Shown one piece after another: positions 51,784 through 59,766 of a stretch of DNA of 64,000 bases. The stretch comes from Labilibaculum euxinicum (GTDB taxonomy: Bacteria; Bacteroidota; Bacteroidia; Bacteroidales; Marinifilaceae). The first letter of the stretch is position 1. The number at the start of each line of letters is the position of its first letter. The stretch lies in the NCBI RefSeq assembly GCF_009795715.1, contig NZ_WTCR01000012.1:109480-173479 (forward strand). The letters run 5' to 3'. Position numbers and translations under genes: made by a program. The notes below the pieces were generated by a model. The model was not told the DNA's origin and did not search any database. It worked only from the letters and a program-made list of their open reading frames with translations.

Positions 51784-52443
51784 ATGGAAAAAAAGATGAT
51801 AGAGTTTCTTCCCGGGTTCAATTGCGGGCGTTGCGGCTTTGGTTCATGTATTGATTTTGCTGAAGCGATTAAAGTTAAACCGTCAAGCCTGGATTTATGT
51901 CCTTTTTTGACACAGGAACGATTTATTGCTAATAAAATAGAAATTGGGAGATTAGTTGCGGGTGAGCCGAATGGGTGTCAGAAAAAAACAGTAGGAGTAA
52001 TTGATGCTTACGAAGCTGATATTGTTTTGGATCCTCTGAAAGGAGAAATTTCATGCAGGGAAGTGCTGATGCCTATGGTTTTAGTTAATTTACAGATAGG
52101 AGAAGTGATTGAGTACAGACCCTTGGGATGTCCGATAGTACATTACGGGAAAGTGATAAAGATTGATCATTTGTTGGTTACTGTACACCTAATTGGGCCG
52201 TGCAGAAGGAGAGAAAGCGAGACTAAGTTTACACCGGTGGGTTGCTGTATGGTCATTGCTTTTGAGGGGCGGTTTCATGGAAAAAATGTAAAAGTGGGTG
52301 AAACGGTGAGGTTTTTACCGAAACATTGCATGATGCAAAAGGTACACTCTGGAGTAGTGGTTAAAATTGAAGATGAGAATGTCCTGATTGAAGGAATTGA
52401 CTTGAAAGTATGGCAGCCTCCTGTTGTTTGTTCTATGAAATAA
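51784..52443 (+). CDS. protein with an N-terminal corrinoid/CODH-type 4Fe-4S motif
   Basis: A 219-residue protein. Cys14, Cys17, Cys22 and Cys39 form C-x2-C-x4-C-x16-C (FNCGRCGFGSCIDFAEAI ... DLCPF), the 4Fe-4S domain seen in CO-dehydrogenase/acetyl-CoA-synthase corrinoid subunits and reductive activators. The remaining ~150 residues are beta-rich with more Cys/His (LGCPIVHYGK, LIGPCRRRE, PVGCCMVIAF, LPKHCMMQK), hinting at a second metal site. It closes the unit: a strong terminator follows. It could deliver electrons or hold a metal centre on behalf of the GTPase and ATPase. No partner enzyme is nearby; function unknown. Confidence 0.75.
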   Translation: MEKKMIEFLPGFNCGRCGFGSCIDFAEAIKVKPSSLDLCPFLTQERFIANKIEIGRLVAGEPNGCQKKTVGVIDAYEADIVLDPLKGEISCREVLMPMVLVNLQIGEVIEYRPLGCPIVHYGKVIKIDHLLVTVHLIGPCRRRESETKFTPVGCCMVIAFEGRFHGKNVKVGETVRFLPKHCMMQKVHSGVVVKIEDENVLIEGIDLKVWQPPVVCSMK

Positions 52444-52459
52444 GTTTAGTTAAAAATGT

Positions 52460-52503
52460 AAAGCGCCCTCAGAGATATTTAATCGCTAAGGGCGCTTTTT
52501 TTT
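52460..52503 (+). terminator. hairpin terminator of the ATPase/GTPase/Fe-S unit
   Basis: AAGCGCCCT (52461-52469) pairs with AGGGCGCTT (52489-52497) and is followed by eight T. Confidence 0.88.
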
Positions 52504-52607
52504 GATATGCTACATCATTTTAAAATCAAAATAGTTGAGAACGTTGTTCCAATAATTGAATCCTTTTTTTAATAAATATTTTTGAAAGTTTACGGATCAA
52601 AAACAAA

Positions 52608-53633
52608 TTATAAATCAACGAGTCCTATTATATCCAGCAAATAGATGAACAACAGCGACAAACCAAAAGAAACCATGGGAGCGATGATCCACATCACAAA
52701 AAACCGATCGACTTCAGTTTTCCGGAATATGTTTCGGAATCCCAATTTAGCAACTCCAATTCCAATAATAGCACCAACGTTAAGCTGTACCAACGAAGTT
52801 GGAATTCCTTTGATTAATGACGCGCTTAGCAATAAACTTGCTGAGATAAAAGCAATGATAACTGCTTCGATTCTTCCAAACAACACGATTTCTTTTCCTG
52901 TGTTTTGTAAAATTTTATCACCAAAAACTGAGCTGCCAATGGAAAAACTTGGTGCGACTATTAATGTGGCCAGTATCATTACCTGCAAGTAGCGGTTTTG
53001 ACTCACCATTAGCTCGTTGCAGGCCATTGATGATAAGGGGCCGGCAGCATTGGCAACATTATTGGTTCCTATTGAAAAGGCCACATATAAGGACATAATT
53101 ACAATTAGTCCTTTTAACAGATAGCTGTCGTTTACTTTTTTGGAGATTGTGTATCCACGTTTTCGTATGGGTTTGTAAATGTATTTGCCAATAAAAAATG
53201 CCAGTGCAAAAGCCACAATTGGCATGATGAACCAGGTTGGGAGAATTTCGAATAACAGTTTGTTGGTATTTAGTGAATTGAAATAGATTGCCGGTGCAGT
53301 TACGGCCATCACTGTCGACTGACTGGTTGATTGAGGGATACCAAAGAGATTGGCAATTAGTAAGGAAACCGCTACGGCTAATAATATGGCGGAGACAACC
53401 GAAAAGCTCATTAATTGTGGATCCAGAAGGCCTTTTCCAACGGTTTTGGCCGTTTCTTTACCACCAACAATTGCACCTGTAAAAACCATCAGTCCAAATA
53501 AGCCTGGAATCAAACTCTTTTTAATAACATTAGAACCATAGGCTGCAGAAAAGGCTGGTCCGGTACCACTTCCCCCCATATTTACAGATAAAAAAATGGC
53601 GATTACAAAAGGAATTAAAAAAGGGATCAGCAT
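52608..53633 (-). CDS. PiT-family inorganic phosphate transporter
   Basis: A 341-residue inner-membrane protein with about ten helices in two inverted halves. The repeated PiT signature is visible as LSVNMGGSGTGPAFSAAYGS in the first half (usually GANDxANA-like) and SIGTNNVANAAGPLSSMACN in the second. PSTSQSTVMAVTAPAI-like sequence follows the first half. PiT proteins move phosphate with H+ or Na+; relatives carry sulfate, so the substrate is not certain. The first signature is more divergent (SGTGPAFSA) than the second. Monocistronic, between the Fe-S unit terminator and a response-regulator gene. Confidence 0.85.
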   Translation of the reverse strand: MLIPFLIPFVIAIFLSVNMGGSGTGPAFSAAYGSNVIKKSLIPGLFGLMVFTGAIVGGKETAKTVGKGLLDPQLMSFSVVSAILLAVAVSLLIANLFGIPQSTSQSTVMAVTAPAIYFNSLNTNKLLFEILPTWFIMPIVAFALAFFIGKYIYKPIRKRGYTISKKVNDSYLLKGLIVIMSLYVAFSIGTNNVANAAGPLSSMACNELMVSQNRYLQVMILATLIVAPSFSIGSSVFGDKILQNTGKEIVLFGRIEAVIIAFISASLLLSASLIKGIPTSLVQLNVGAIIGIGVAKLGFRNIFRKTEVDRFFVMWIIAPMVSFGLSLLFIYLLDIIGLVDL

Positions 53634-53788
53634 AGCAGAATGTTTTGATTTGTTATCATCAAAAGTATTTCATCTGTAAGCTATATATCAGCGTATAAAA
53701 ACGTAATTACGCAATAGGTATTTGTACGTAGTGTGTCTGAAGTAAAAGGAATGTCTTTATCCTTTTCAAATTTTGGGTTCCCTCTTTT

Positions 53789-54433
53789 TTACACCTCAAA
53801 AATGTGATTTTTTATGGCATAAATAACTAAAGATGCTGTGTTTTTCGATTGGGTTTTTAGTAGTATGTTTTCGCGGTGTTTGTCAACCGTGCGTTTACTG
53901 ATAAAGAGCATTTCGGCTATTTCCTGATTCGATAAGCCCTTGCAAATGTTGTATAGAATTTCAACTTCCCGCTGTGTTAAATCAGATTTTGAGGGCTGAT
54001 TTTTTTTTCGGTTCAAATTGGCAATAATACTTTCCAATATTTCGGGTGAAAAATAGTTTCGTCCCTCCATAACGGCTTCTATGGCTTGCTGAACTTCTTC
54101 GAAACTGGAATTTTTCAGCAAAAAGGCTTTGGCTCCGGCATCTATCATCTCCGAATAATAATTCTCATTGGCATGCATCGAGAGAGCAATTATTTTGGAG
54201 GCTGGATATTTTTTCATCACCTCATTACTTGCCTCTATTCCATTCATTACCGGCATTTCAATATCCATAAGAATAATGTCAGCCTGCCATTTGGCCAGCA
54301 AATCCAATAATTCCTGACCATTACTTACTTCCTTAATTTCAGGTTTGCTGTTTTGATTGTTGAGAAGAAAGGATAGCCCTTCACGAAACAAATCGTGATC
54401 ATCCACCAGTGCCAATTTTAAAGCTTCAGTCAT
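53789..54433 (-). CDS. NarL/FixJ-type response regulator, system 1
   Basis: A 214-residue regulator: receiver domain with phosphoacceptor Asp57 (ADIILMDIEMPVMNG), then a LuxR-type helix-turn-helix (SDLTQREVEILYNICKGLSN QEIAEML in two pieces, ending KRTVDKHRENIL). It overlaps the upstream kinase gene by 4 bp (its ATG at 54433 within the kinase stop), so the pair is translationally coupled. Target genes are not known. Confidence 0.92.
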   Translation of the reverse strand: MTEALKLALVDDHDLFREGLSFLLNNQNSKPEIKEVSNGQELLDLLAKWQADIILMDIEMPVMNGIEASNEVMKKYPASKIIALSMHANENYYSEMIDAGAKAFLLKNSSFEEVQQAIEAVMEGRNYFSPEILESIIANLNRKKNQPSKSDLTQREVEILYNICKGLSNQEIAEMLFISKRTVDKHRENILLKTQSKNTASLVIYAIKNHIFEV

Positions 54434-55371
54434 GATATAGGTATTTCAATTTTGAGATAAACCCCTTCATTTTTCCTGCTGTTTATTTCAATGGTTCCGT
54501 CCAACGATTTTACCCTCGTGTGGATGTTCGATAAGCCCATTCCTTTTACCGGTTTTGGTTCCGTGGAAAAGCCGATCCCATTATCACTGTACATCAATTC
54601 TAATTTTTGATGATAGCTAAGGAGTGAAAGATCGATTTTAGATGCAGAAGCATGTTTTATGGTGTTGCTGAACAATTCACCGATGATCCGGTACAGGATC
54701 AACTCCACGTTGTAGTCGAAACGTTTTTCGCACAATTGAATATTCAATTGAATTTGGTATTGATCGGTCAGCTGAATTCCCCCGACAAATGTTTTAATGG
54801 CTTTTTCCAAACCGTATCGTTCCAAAATATGAGGACTCAACTTGTTGGATATCTCCTTAACGGTGATAATGGCTTCGTTGATGGCCTGATCTGTTTTTTG
54901 AATGATTTGCAGGTTATTTGAATTTTCAGCAGATTTATTTAAAGCGGAATTTGTCATTTTAATGGTGGAGAGAATCGGCCCCAATCCATCGTGCAATTCT
55001 TTGGCAAAGCGATGGCGTTCCTGCTCTTCGGTCTTGATAACTGCACTCAGCACTTTTGCTTCATTTTCTTTTCTCTCTTTATCTACCTTATCCTGAAGCT
55101 GAAAAATACGGCGAATGTAGAAAGCGCCAAAAAACATGAGCAATGAAATTACGACAGCCATCCAGTTGGTGATGAATATTTCCGGTTTACCTTGGTCTGC
55201 ATTGAACACACTAAAAAGTTCTGTAAATCTGCGCAAAGCCATAAGTAAGAAACCTATGGAAACCATAATCCAGGAGCTGTTGAAGCGTGTTTTTGGAATC
55301 AGGCTAATGGTAATAAAAAAAGCTCCGAATTGTAATAAAACCGATACTATTAGTGCAATTTGTAAAAGCAT
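54430..55371 (-). CDS. membrane sensor histidine kinase (HisKA_3), system 1
   Basis: A 313-residue kinase with three N-terminal transmembrane helices (about 5-25, 33-50 and 70-90), little periplasmic sequence, then HisKA_3 with His127 in RFAKELHDGLGPILSTIKMT and HATPase motifs (YRIIGELFSNTIKHASASK, DNGIGFSTEPKPVKGMGLSN). It has no recognisable sensory domain, so the membrane segments themselves may sense. Co-transcribed with the NarL-type regulator; a 17-bp inverted repeat lies 60 bp upstream of its start. Confidence 0.9.
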   Translation of the reverse strand: MLLQIALIVSVLLQFGAFFITISLIPKTRFNSSWIMVSIGFLLMALRRFTELFSVFNADQGKPEIFITNWMAVVISLLMFFGAFYIRRIFQLQDKVDKERKENEAKVLSAVIKTEEQERHRFAKELHDGLGPILSTIKMTNSALNKSAENSNNLQIIQKTDQAINEAIITVKEISNKLSPHILERYGLEKAIKTFVGGIQLTDQYQIQLNIQLCEKRFDYNVELILYRIIGELFSNTIKHASASKIDLSLLSYHQKLELMYSDNGIGFSTEPKPVKGMGLSNIHTRVKSLDGTIEINSRKNEGVYLKIEIPIS

Positions 55372-55428
55372 GAAACAAGAGTAAGGATTCTATTGTTTAA
55401 AAGACTACGTTTAAAACCGTATTTTTGA

Positions 55429-55478
55429 GAACTTCACATGATAACCTAAGTATCAGTTCAAGTTATCATGTGAAGTTC
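55429..55478. promoter_or_regulatory. 17-bp perfect inverted repeat upstream of two-component system 1
   Basis: GAACTTCACATGATAAC (55429-55445) and GTTATCATGTGAAGTTC (55462-55478) are perfect complements around a 16-nt centre. No T-tract follows on either strand, so a terminator is less likely than an operator pair or a stable RNA hairpin. It lies 58 bp upstream of the kinase start and 29 bp after the YciI-like gene. Confidence 0.65.
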
Positions 55479-55506
55479 ATATATTTCGAGAAGAAAAGGG
55501 GTATAA

Positions 55507-55812
55507 TTATTTTTTCTGGATATTCTCTTTTTTGATAATTCGTTTGTATCCGGTGTAAGGGTTGAGTTGCATGATCTTAAATTTGATCAGCTTTTCTTTT
55601 ACCAAAGGGAGTTCATCTAAAATTTCTTTGGCATGTTCCAAACTCTTGCATTCCATTATCAATACAGCATTATTGTCTTCATTAAAATAGATTTCACGCA
55701 AGTATTCTGATATGTATAATTCGTGAACGTGACGGGCTTCCTGCTCTAAAATGCAGCTTTTGTTACTCCAGTCAACATCTTTTAATTCTTTTTCGACGGC
55801 TAATATTTTCAT
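55507..55812 (-). CDS. small YciI/muconolactone-isomerase-like protein
   Basis: A 101-residue protein starting MKILAVEKELKDVDW. The ferredoxin-like dimeric alpha/beta barrel pattern is suggested by CILEQEARHVHELYISEYLR, EIYFNEDNNAVLIMECKSLE and EILDELPLVKEKLIKFKIMQ. Related proteins are usually annotated as muconolactone isomerase-like or even superoxide dismutase, without experimental support; I assign no activity. The longer frame from 55845 adds a basic stretch without homology. Single gene on the same strand as the kinase pair. Confidence 0.7.
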   Translation of the reverse strand: MKILAVEKELKDVDWSNKSCILEQEARHVHELYISEYLREIYFNEDNNAVLIMECKSLEHAKEILDELPLVKEKLIKFKIMQLNPYTGYKRIIKKENIQKK

Positions 55813-55999
55813 AATAAGTGTTTTATGTGTTTTGGGTTTGGCCATGAACAGTTACAATTAACCGCAGGTCTTAGTTCTATTTGCTTCTTTGATAATCAAG
55901 GAAACTTATTCACTAATGTATTAAAATATATTTCAATGCAAATAGAAAAATTTACACTTTTATTACATTCTGCTGATTTCTGATTTGGAACCAGTTAAA

Positions 56000-56034
56000 C
56001 ACAAAAAAAGCAGCTCCTAAAAAGAAGCTGCTTT
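56000..56034 (-). terminator. hairpin terminator of the ammonium-transport unit
   Basis: AAAGCAGCT (56007-56015) pairs with AGCTGCTTT (56026-56034); on the minus strand a T-tract follows. Confidence 0.85.
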
Positions 56035-56058
56035 GGATAAATGTATGTAGTAAAAAGA

Positions 56059-57276
56059 TTATAGGGCTCCATCATCGTAAGCACGTTCACCATGTAAAGA
56101 TGCATCCAATCCATCATCTTCATCTTTCATTTTAACTTTAACGGGAGTTATAAAGTTGATTATTGTCAGCATTAAATAAGTGAAAATGAAAGCATAAGTG
56201 GCACTGATTAACACGGCTACCACCTCTTTAAAGAAGAAAGCACCATCTCCTTCTAAAAGACCCGATTGACCGTTAATTGACGAAGATGCGAATACACCCA
56301 ATAAGATAGTTCCAAAGACACCACCCATACCGTGAACGCCCCAAACATCCAGAGCATCATCCCAGCCCCATTTGTTTTTAAGTTGAACAGCAAGGTAACA
56401 AAGTGCACCTGCAAGAATACCAATAAGCATTGCAGCCCATAATGGTACGAAACCAGCTGCTGGCGTAATGGTTGCCAAACCGGCAACAGCTCCTGTTAAT
56501 AAGCCTACAAATTTAGGTTTCCCTTCTCGTGACCACTCTATAATTAACCATGTAATAGCCGCAAAAGAAGCTGCAACGTCGGTATTTAAAAATGCAAGTG
56601 TTGTAATGTTATTCACATCTAATTCACTGCCGGCATTAAAACCATACCATCCAAACCATAATAAACCAGTACCAATTGCTACCAATGGAATGCTGTTAGG
56701 AGGGCTTTGTCTGTCACGGCGTTTTCCTACATAAAATACTGATGCAAGTGCTGCAAAACCAGCAGTTGCGTGAACAACCACACCACCGGCAAAGTCAAGA
56801 ACACCCCATTCCTGAAGGATTCCTCCGCCCCAAATCATATGCACGAATGGATAATAAACAAATAATTGCCATACCACTAAAAAGAAGAGGTAAGCTTTAA
56901 ATGTGACACGATTCACGAATGCCCCGGTAATCAGAGCAGGTGTAATGATGGCGAACATCATTTGATAAGCTATAAATATAAAATTTGGATACTTATTGCC
57001 GGCACCTGCGTACATGGTATCAAAACCGACTCCATTTAAAAAGGCAAAATCAAGGTTTCCAATTATACCTCCCTCGCCACCGCTAAAACATAGAGAATAA
57101 CCAATGGTTACCCACATAATTGTGGTGATGCCTAATGAAACAAACGTTTGCATCATTACGCCTAAAATATTTCGTTTTCCGGCTAGTCCGCCATAGAAAA
57201 AGGCCAGTCCTGGTGTCATTAACATCACCAGACTGGTACATAAAATCATAAAAGTAGTTGATCCTGTATCAAGCAT
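56059..57276 (-). CDS. amt: ammonium transporter
   Basis: A 405-residue inner-membrane channel with eleven helices. The Amt landmarks are intact: Phe108-region gate (AYQMMFAIITPAL), Asp161 and His169 in DFAGGVVVHATAGFAAL, and the second pore His in DVWGVHGMGGVFGT. The C-terminal tail DGLDASLHGERAYDD is the conserved cytoplasmic segment that PII proteins contact. No glnK gene is adjacent, unusual for bacteria; PII may be encoded elsewhere. It lies 22 bases after the beta-barrel gene and in the same direction. Confidence 0.96.
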   Translation of the reverse strand: MLDTGSTTFMILCTSLVMLMTPGLAFFYGGLAGKRNILGVMMQTFVSLGITTIMWVTIGYSLCFSGGEGGIIGNLDFAFLNGVGFDTMYAGAGNKYPNFIFIAYQMMFAIITPALITGAFVNRVTFKAYLFFLVVWQLFVYYPFVHMIWGGGILQEWGVLDFAGGVVVHATAGFAALASVFYVGKRRDRQSPPNSIPLVAIGTGLLWFGWYGFNAGSELDVNNITTLAFLNTDVAASFAAITWLIIEWSREGKPKFVGLLTGAVAGLATITPAAGFVPLWAAMLIGILAGALCYLAVQLKNKWGWDDALDVWGVHGMGGVFGTILLGVFASSSINGQSGLLEGDGAFFFKEVVAVLISATYAFIFTYLMLTIINFITPVKVKMKDEDDGLDASLHGERAYDDGAL

Positions 57277-57298
57277 GATATTTAGTTTTTAGTGTTTA

Positions 57299-58099
57299 TT
57301 AAAATGAAAATCCAAATACAAAATAGATTTTTTCATCTACTGGATTGGTGATTACAGATGCTGAAACGGGTAAAGAAAATTTCTCGTTGAGTGCAACTTC
57401 TTTAGAAAGAGTTACACCTAGATTAACAACACCTGCTTTACTTCCGTAGTATCCGCTTTCGCCGTTAAATCCTGTAGAGGTTTTTGCTTCTGCCGGTTTG
57501 GTTAAATTCACTCCTAAAAAGGCATCAAGAGTCACGTCGTTAGCCATTTTATGACTGTACGACAGCTCAGTGTAAGTAGAATACTGGAGTCCGGTTTTTT
57601 GATTGAAATCAGCTGCGTTTGGATGATTTCCAAGTTTAACGGCATCTGCTCCCCAAAAGTTAACGGCAACCATCAAAGCAAATGGAATGTTGTCATTGCC
57701 GTTAAAACTGAAGCTTCCTTCCAACACATGACCAGTAAGATCATTGTTGAACTCGAAATAATTGTAATCTTCGCCTTCGGTTGGGAAGTAGTAATCTGTT
57801 AGAGTAAGGCTAAACAGATCTTTGGCAAAAGTGTAACCCAAATAAAGGTCGAATTCCTGACCTGCATTGTTTCCGCCTAAGGAATAAGCTCCCCATGCAC
57901 CCAATTCCCAGCCTTTGTAGTTGAGTGTTACCGATGGTTGAAGACTCGGACTTGTGCCTCCAAATTGTGTTCCCCGCCAAACATAGCGGCTCATTACATC
58001 GGCACCAAAATCAAGTACCGCTTTCTCTTTTTGTCCAAAAGAAGAACTGCAAATACTCAGCATAAATGCGATTAGCAGATATACGCCTGATCGTTTCAT
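57299..58099 (-). CDS. outer-membrane beta-barrel protein paired with the ammonium transporter
   Basis: A 266-residue exported protein (signal MKRSGVYLLIAFMLSICSSSFG). The mature part begins FGADVMSRYVWRGTQFGG, characteristic of the TorF/TIGR02001 barrel family, and shows alternating strands up to the C-terminal YFVFGFSF. Members are often encoded next to amt genes in Bacteroidota and proteobacteria, so it may help ammonium or a small nitrogen compound cross the outer membrane; this is inferred from gene order. It is the first gene of the unit with amt. Confidence 0.8.
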   Translation of the reverse strand: MKRSGVYLLIAFMLSICSSSFGQKEKAVLDFGADVMSRYVWRGTQFGGTSPSLQPSVTLNYKGWELGAWGAYSLGGNNAGQEFDLYLGYTFAKDLFSLTLTDYYFPTEGEDYNYFEFNNDLTGHVLEGSFSFNGNDNIPFALMVAVNFWGADAVKLGNHPNAADFNQKTGLQYSTYTELSYSHKMANDVTLDAFLGVNLTKPAEAKTSTGFNGESGYYGSKAGVVNLGVTLSKEVALNEKFSLPVSASVITNPVDEKIYFVFGFSF

Positions 58100-58337
58100 A
58101 GAATTAATGTTAGTTTGTTATTGTGTGAATTATTCTATGACGAATATAGGAGAGAGCAAATCAGCCCGAAATAGAGAATTACCCCTAAAATGAATTACGA
58201 AAAATGGCGATATGCTAGGTGAATTACCTAGTGTGGAAATAAAGTAGGATCAGGAGATAATTTTAGGTCACCTTAATAATCAGGCATAAATTTTAGTCAA
58301 TCTACATCCTCGAAAGATTGAGATCTTGCATATTCAA
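58100..58337. other. upstream region of the barrel-amt unit
   Basis: AT-rich region that must hold the promoter of the barrel-amt unit. It contains a dyad-like AGGTGAATTACCTAG near 58217. No coding signal. The 304-bp repeat begins at its right end. Confidence 0.35.
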
Positions 58338-59006
58338 AGAACAGAGGGGTGTATGTTTACAATCAAACTCTTGTCTGGGAAAGTGAATATTTGTGTATAA
58401 AGAGAAGCTTCTAAAGGAGAAGGGAAAACAGCTTCAATTTTTTTGTTTGTTGGATTTGTAAAGCTCCTTCTCCTTTAGGAGAGGGTTGGGGTGAGGTTTT
58501 TAAAAGTCTGTTGAGCAGTAAATAATTCTGATAATTGTAATTTTTTACAATACACCCTTTCGCCTGTCGGCACCTTCCCTTAAAAAGGAAGGATTCATTT
58601 ATTTAAGGTGTTTCTCCCTTTTTTAAGGGGAGATGTTCGAAGAACAGAGTAGTGCTTATATTTACAAACAAACTCTTGTCTGGGAAAGCGAATATTTGTG
58701 TATAAAGAGAAGCTCCCAAAGGAAAAGGGAAAACAGCTTCAATTTTTTGTTTGTTGGATTTGTAAAGCTCCTTCTCCTTTAGGAGAGGGTTGGGGTGAGG
58801 TTTTTAAAAGTCTTTTGAGCAGTAAATAATTCTGATAATTGTAATTTTTACAATACACCCTTTCGCCTGTCGGCACCTTCCCTTAAAAAGGAAGGATTCA
58901 TTTATTTAAGGTGTTTCTCCCTTTTTTAAGGGGAGATGTTCAAAGAACAGAGTGGTGCTTACATTTACAAACAAACTCTTTCGTGGGAAAGCGAATATTT
59001 GTGTAT
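58338..59006. repeat. 304-bp tandem duplication of palindrome-rich sequence
   Basis: GAACAGAG starts near 58340, 58644 and 58946, and GAATATTTG recurs at 58385, 58690 and 58993, so two full units of about 304 bp plus a partial third lie in tandem. Each unit holds several hairpins: CTCC-TTCTCCTTTAGGAG, CTTCCCTTAAAAAGGAAG and CTCCCTTTTTTAAGGGGAG, and the GGGTTGGGGTGAGG tail of the REP-like family. No transposase or terminal repeat is present. Units differ by only a few substitutions and one- or two-base indels. Confidence 0.85.
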
Positions 59007-59012
59007 ATTTTG

Positions 59013-59660
59013 CTAATTGACTTCGATAATGTGGTTTTTGATTGCATATTTTACCAATTCGGCAGTTGTGTTTAAACCTAATTTGCTCATAATATTGTTT
59101 TTATGGCAATCAACTGTGCGAACGCTGATGCTGAGTTGGTCTGCTACTTCTTTATTCATGAATCCATCTGCCACCAAACGAAGCACTTCGGTTTCCCGTT
59201 TGGTTAACTCCCCGTGATTTTTGTCATCTTTATTGCCGCGCATAAGGCTTCTCATTACAATATTGCTGATCTCCTGATTAAAATACTCGTTGCCTTTGTT
59301 CACTTCTTGAATGGCTTTGTTAAGTTCTTCTCCCGCAATATCCTTTGGCAGATACGCTTTTGCACCGGCATCCATGGCACTTAAAATAAATTCCTTATTG
59401 TTGTGCATGGATAGAATGATGGCTTTTATGCAAGGATGCTTTTTGGCCAGATATTGAGTCAGTTCAATGCCGTTCATTCCCGGCATGCTAATATCAGTAA
59501 TGATAATTTGAGCAGCCAATTGATCCACCTGTTTAATCAAATCATTTGCGTTTCCAAATTCTCCAACAACTGTTATGTCCTCGGTGTTATGCAGTAAGGA
59601 TTTTAATCCGTCGCGAAACAGTTTGTGATCGTCAACCAAAACAACACTAATCTTATTCAT
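59013..59660 (-). CDS. NarL/FixJ-type response regulator, system 2
   Basis: A 215-residue regulator with receiver Asp56 (QIIITDISMPGMNGIELTQY) and LuxR-type helix-turn-helix (LTKRETEVLRLVADGFMNKE, SVRTVDCHKNNIMSKL). Similar to, but not a recent copy of, the regulator at 53789. It is separated by 106 bp, containing a REP palindrome, from the kinase gene at 59767, so co-transcription is likely with possible attenuation or mRNA stabilisation between the genes. Confidence 0.92.
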   Translation of the reverse strand: MNKISVVLVDDHKLFRDGLKSLLHNTEDITVVGEFGNANDLIKQVDQLAAQIIITDISMPGMNGIELTQYLAKKHPCIKAIILSMHNNKEFILSAMDAGAKAYLPKDIAGEELNKAIQEVNKGNEYFNQEISNIVMRSLMRGNKDDKNHGELTKRETEVLRLVADGFMNKEVADQLSISVRTVDCHKNNIMSKLGLNTTAELVKYAIKNHIIEVN

Positions 59661-59691
59661 ATGTTTATAATTTTAAGTTTTTGTCATATGG

Positions 59692-59709
59692 TCCCGAAAG
59701 CTTTCGGGA
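59692..59709. repeat. REP palindrome
   Basis: TCCCGAAAGCTTTCGGGA, a perfect 18-bp palindrome, flanked by a wider ATGGT..ACCAT dyad. It lies between the kinase and regulator genes of system 2. A worn copy lies at 17430. Confidence 0.75.
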
Positions 59710-59766
59710 TTACCATGCTGGAATAATCATCTCCCTGTGTGTAAAAACACCTTTGGAATGGACGTT

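Noticed and set aside
58338..59006. Insertion sequence
   Set aside because: No transposase frame, no terminal inverted repeats and no target-site duplication; only a tandem duplication of hairpin-rich DNA.
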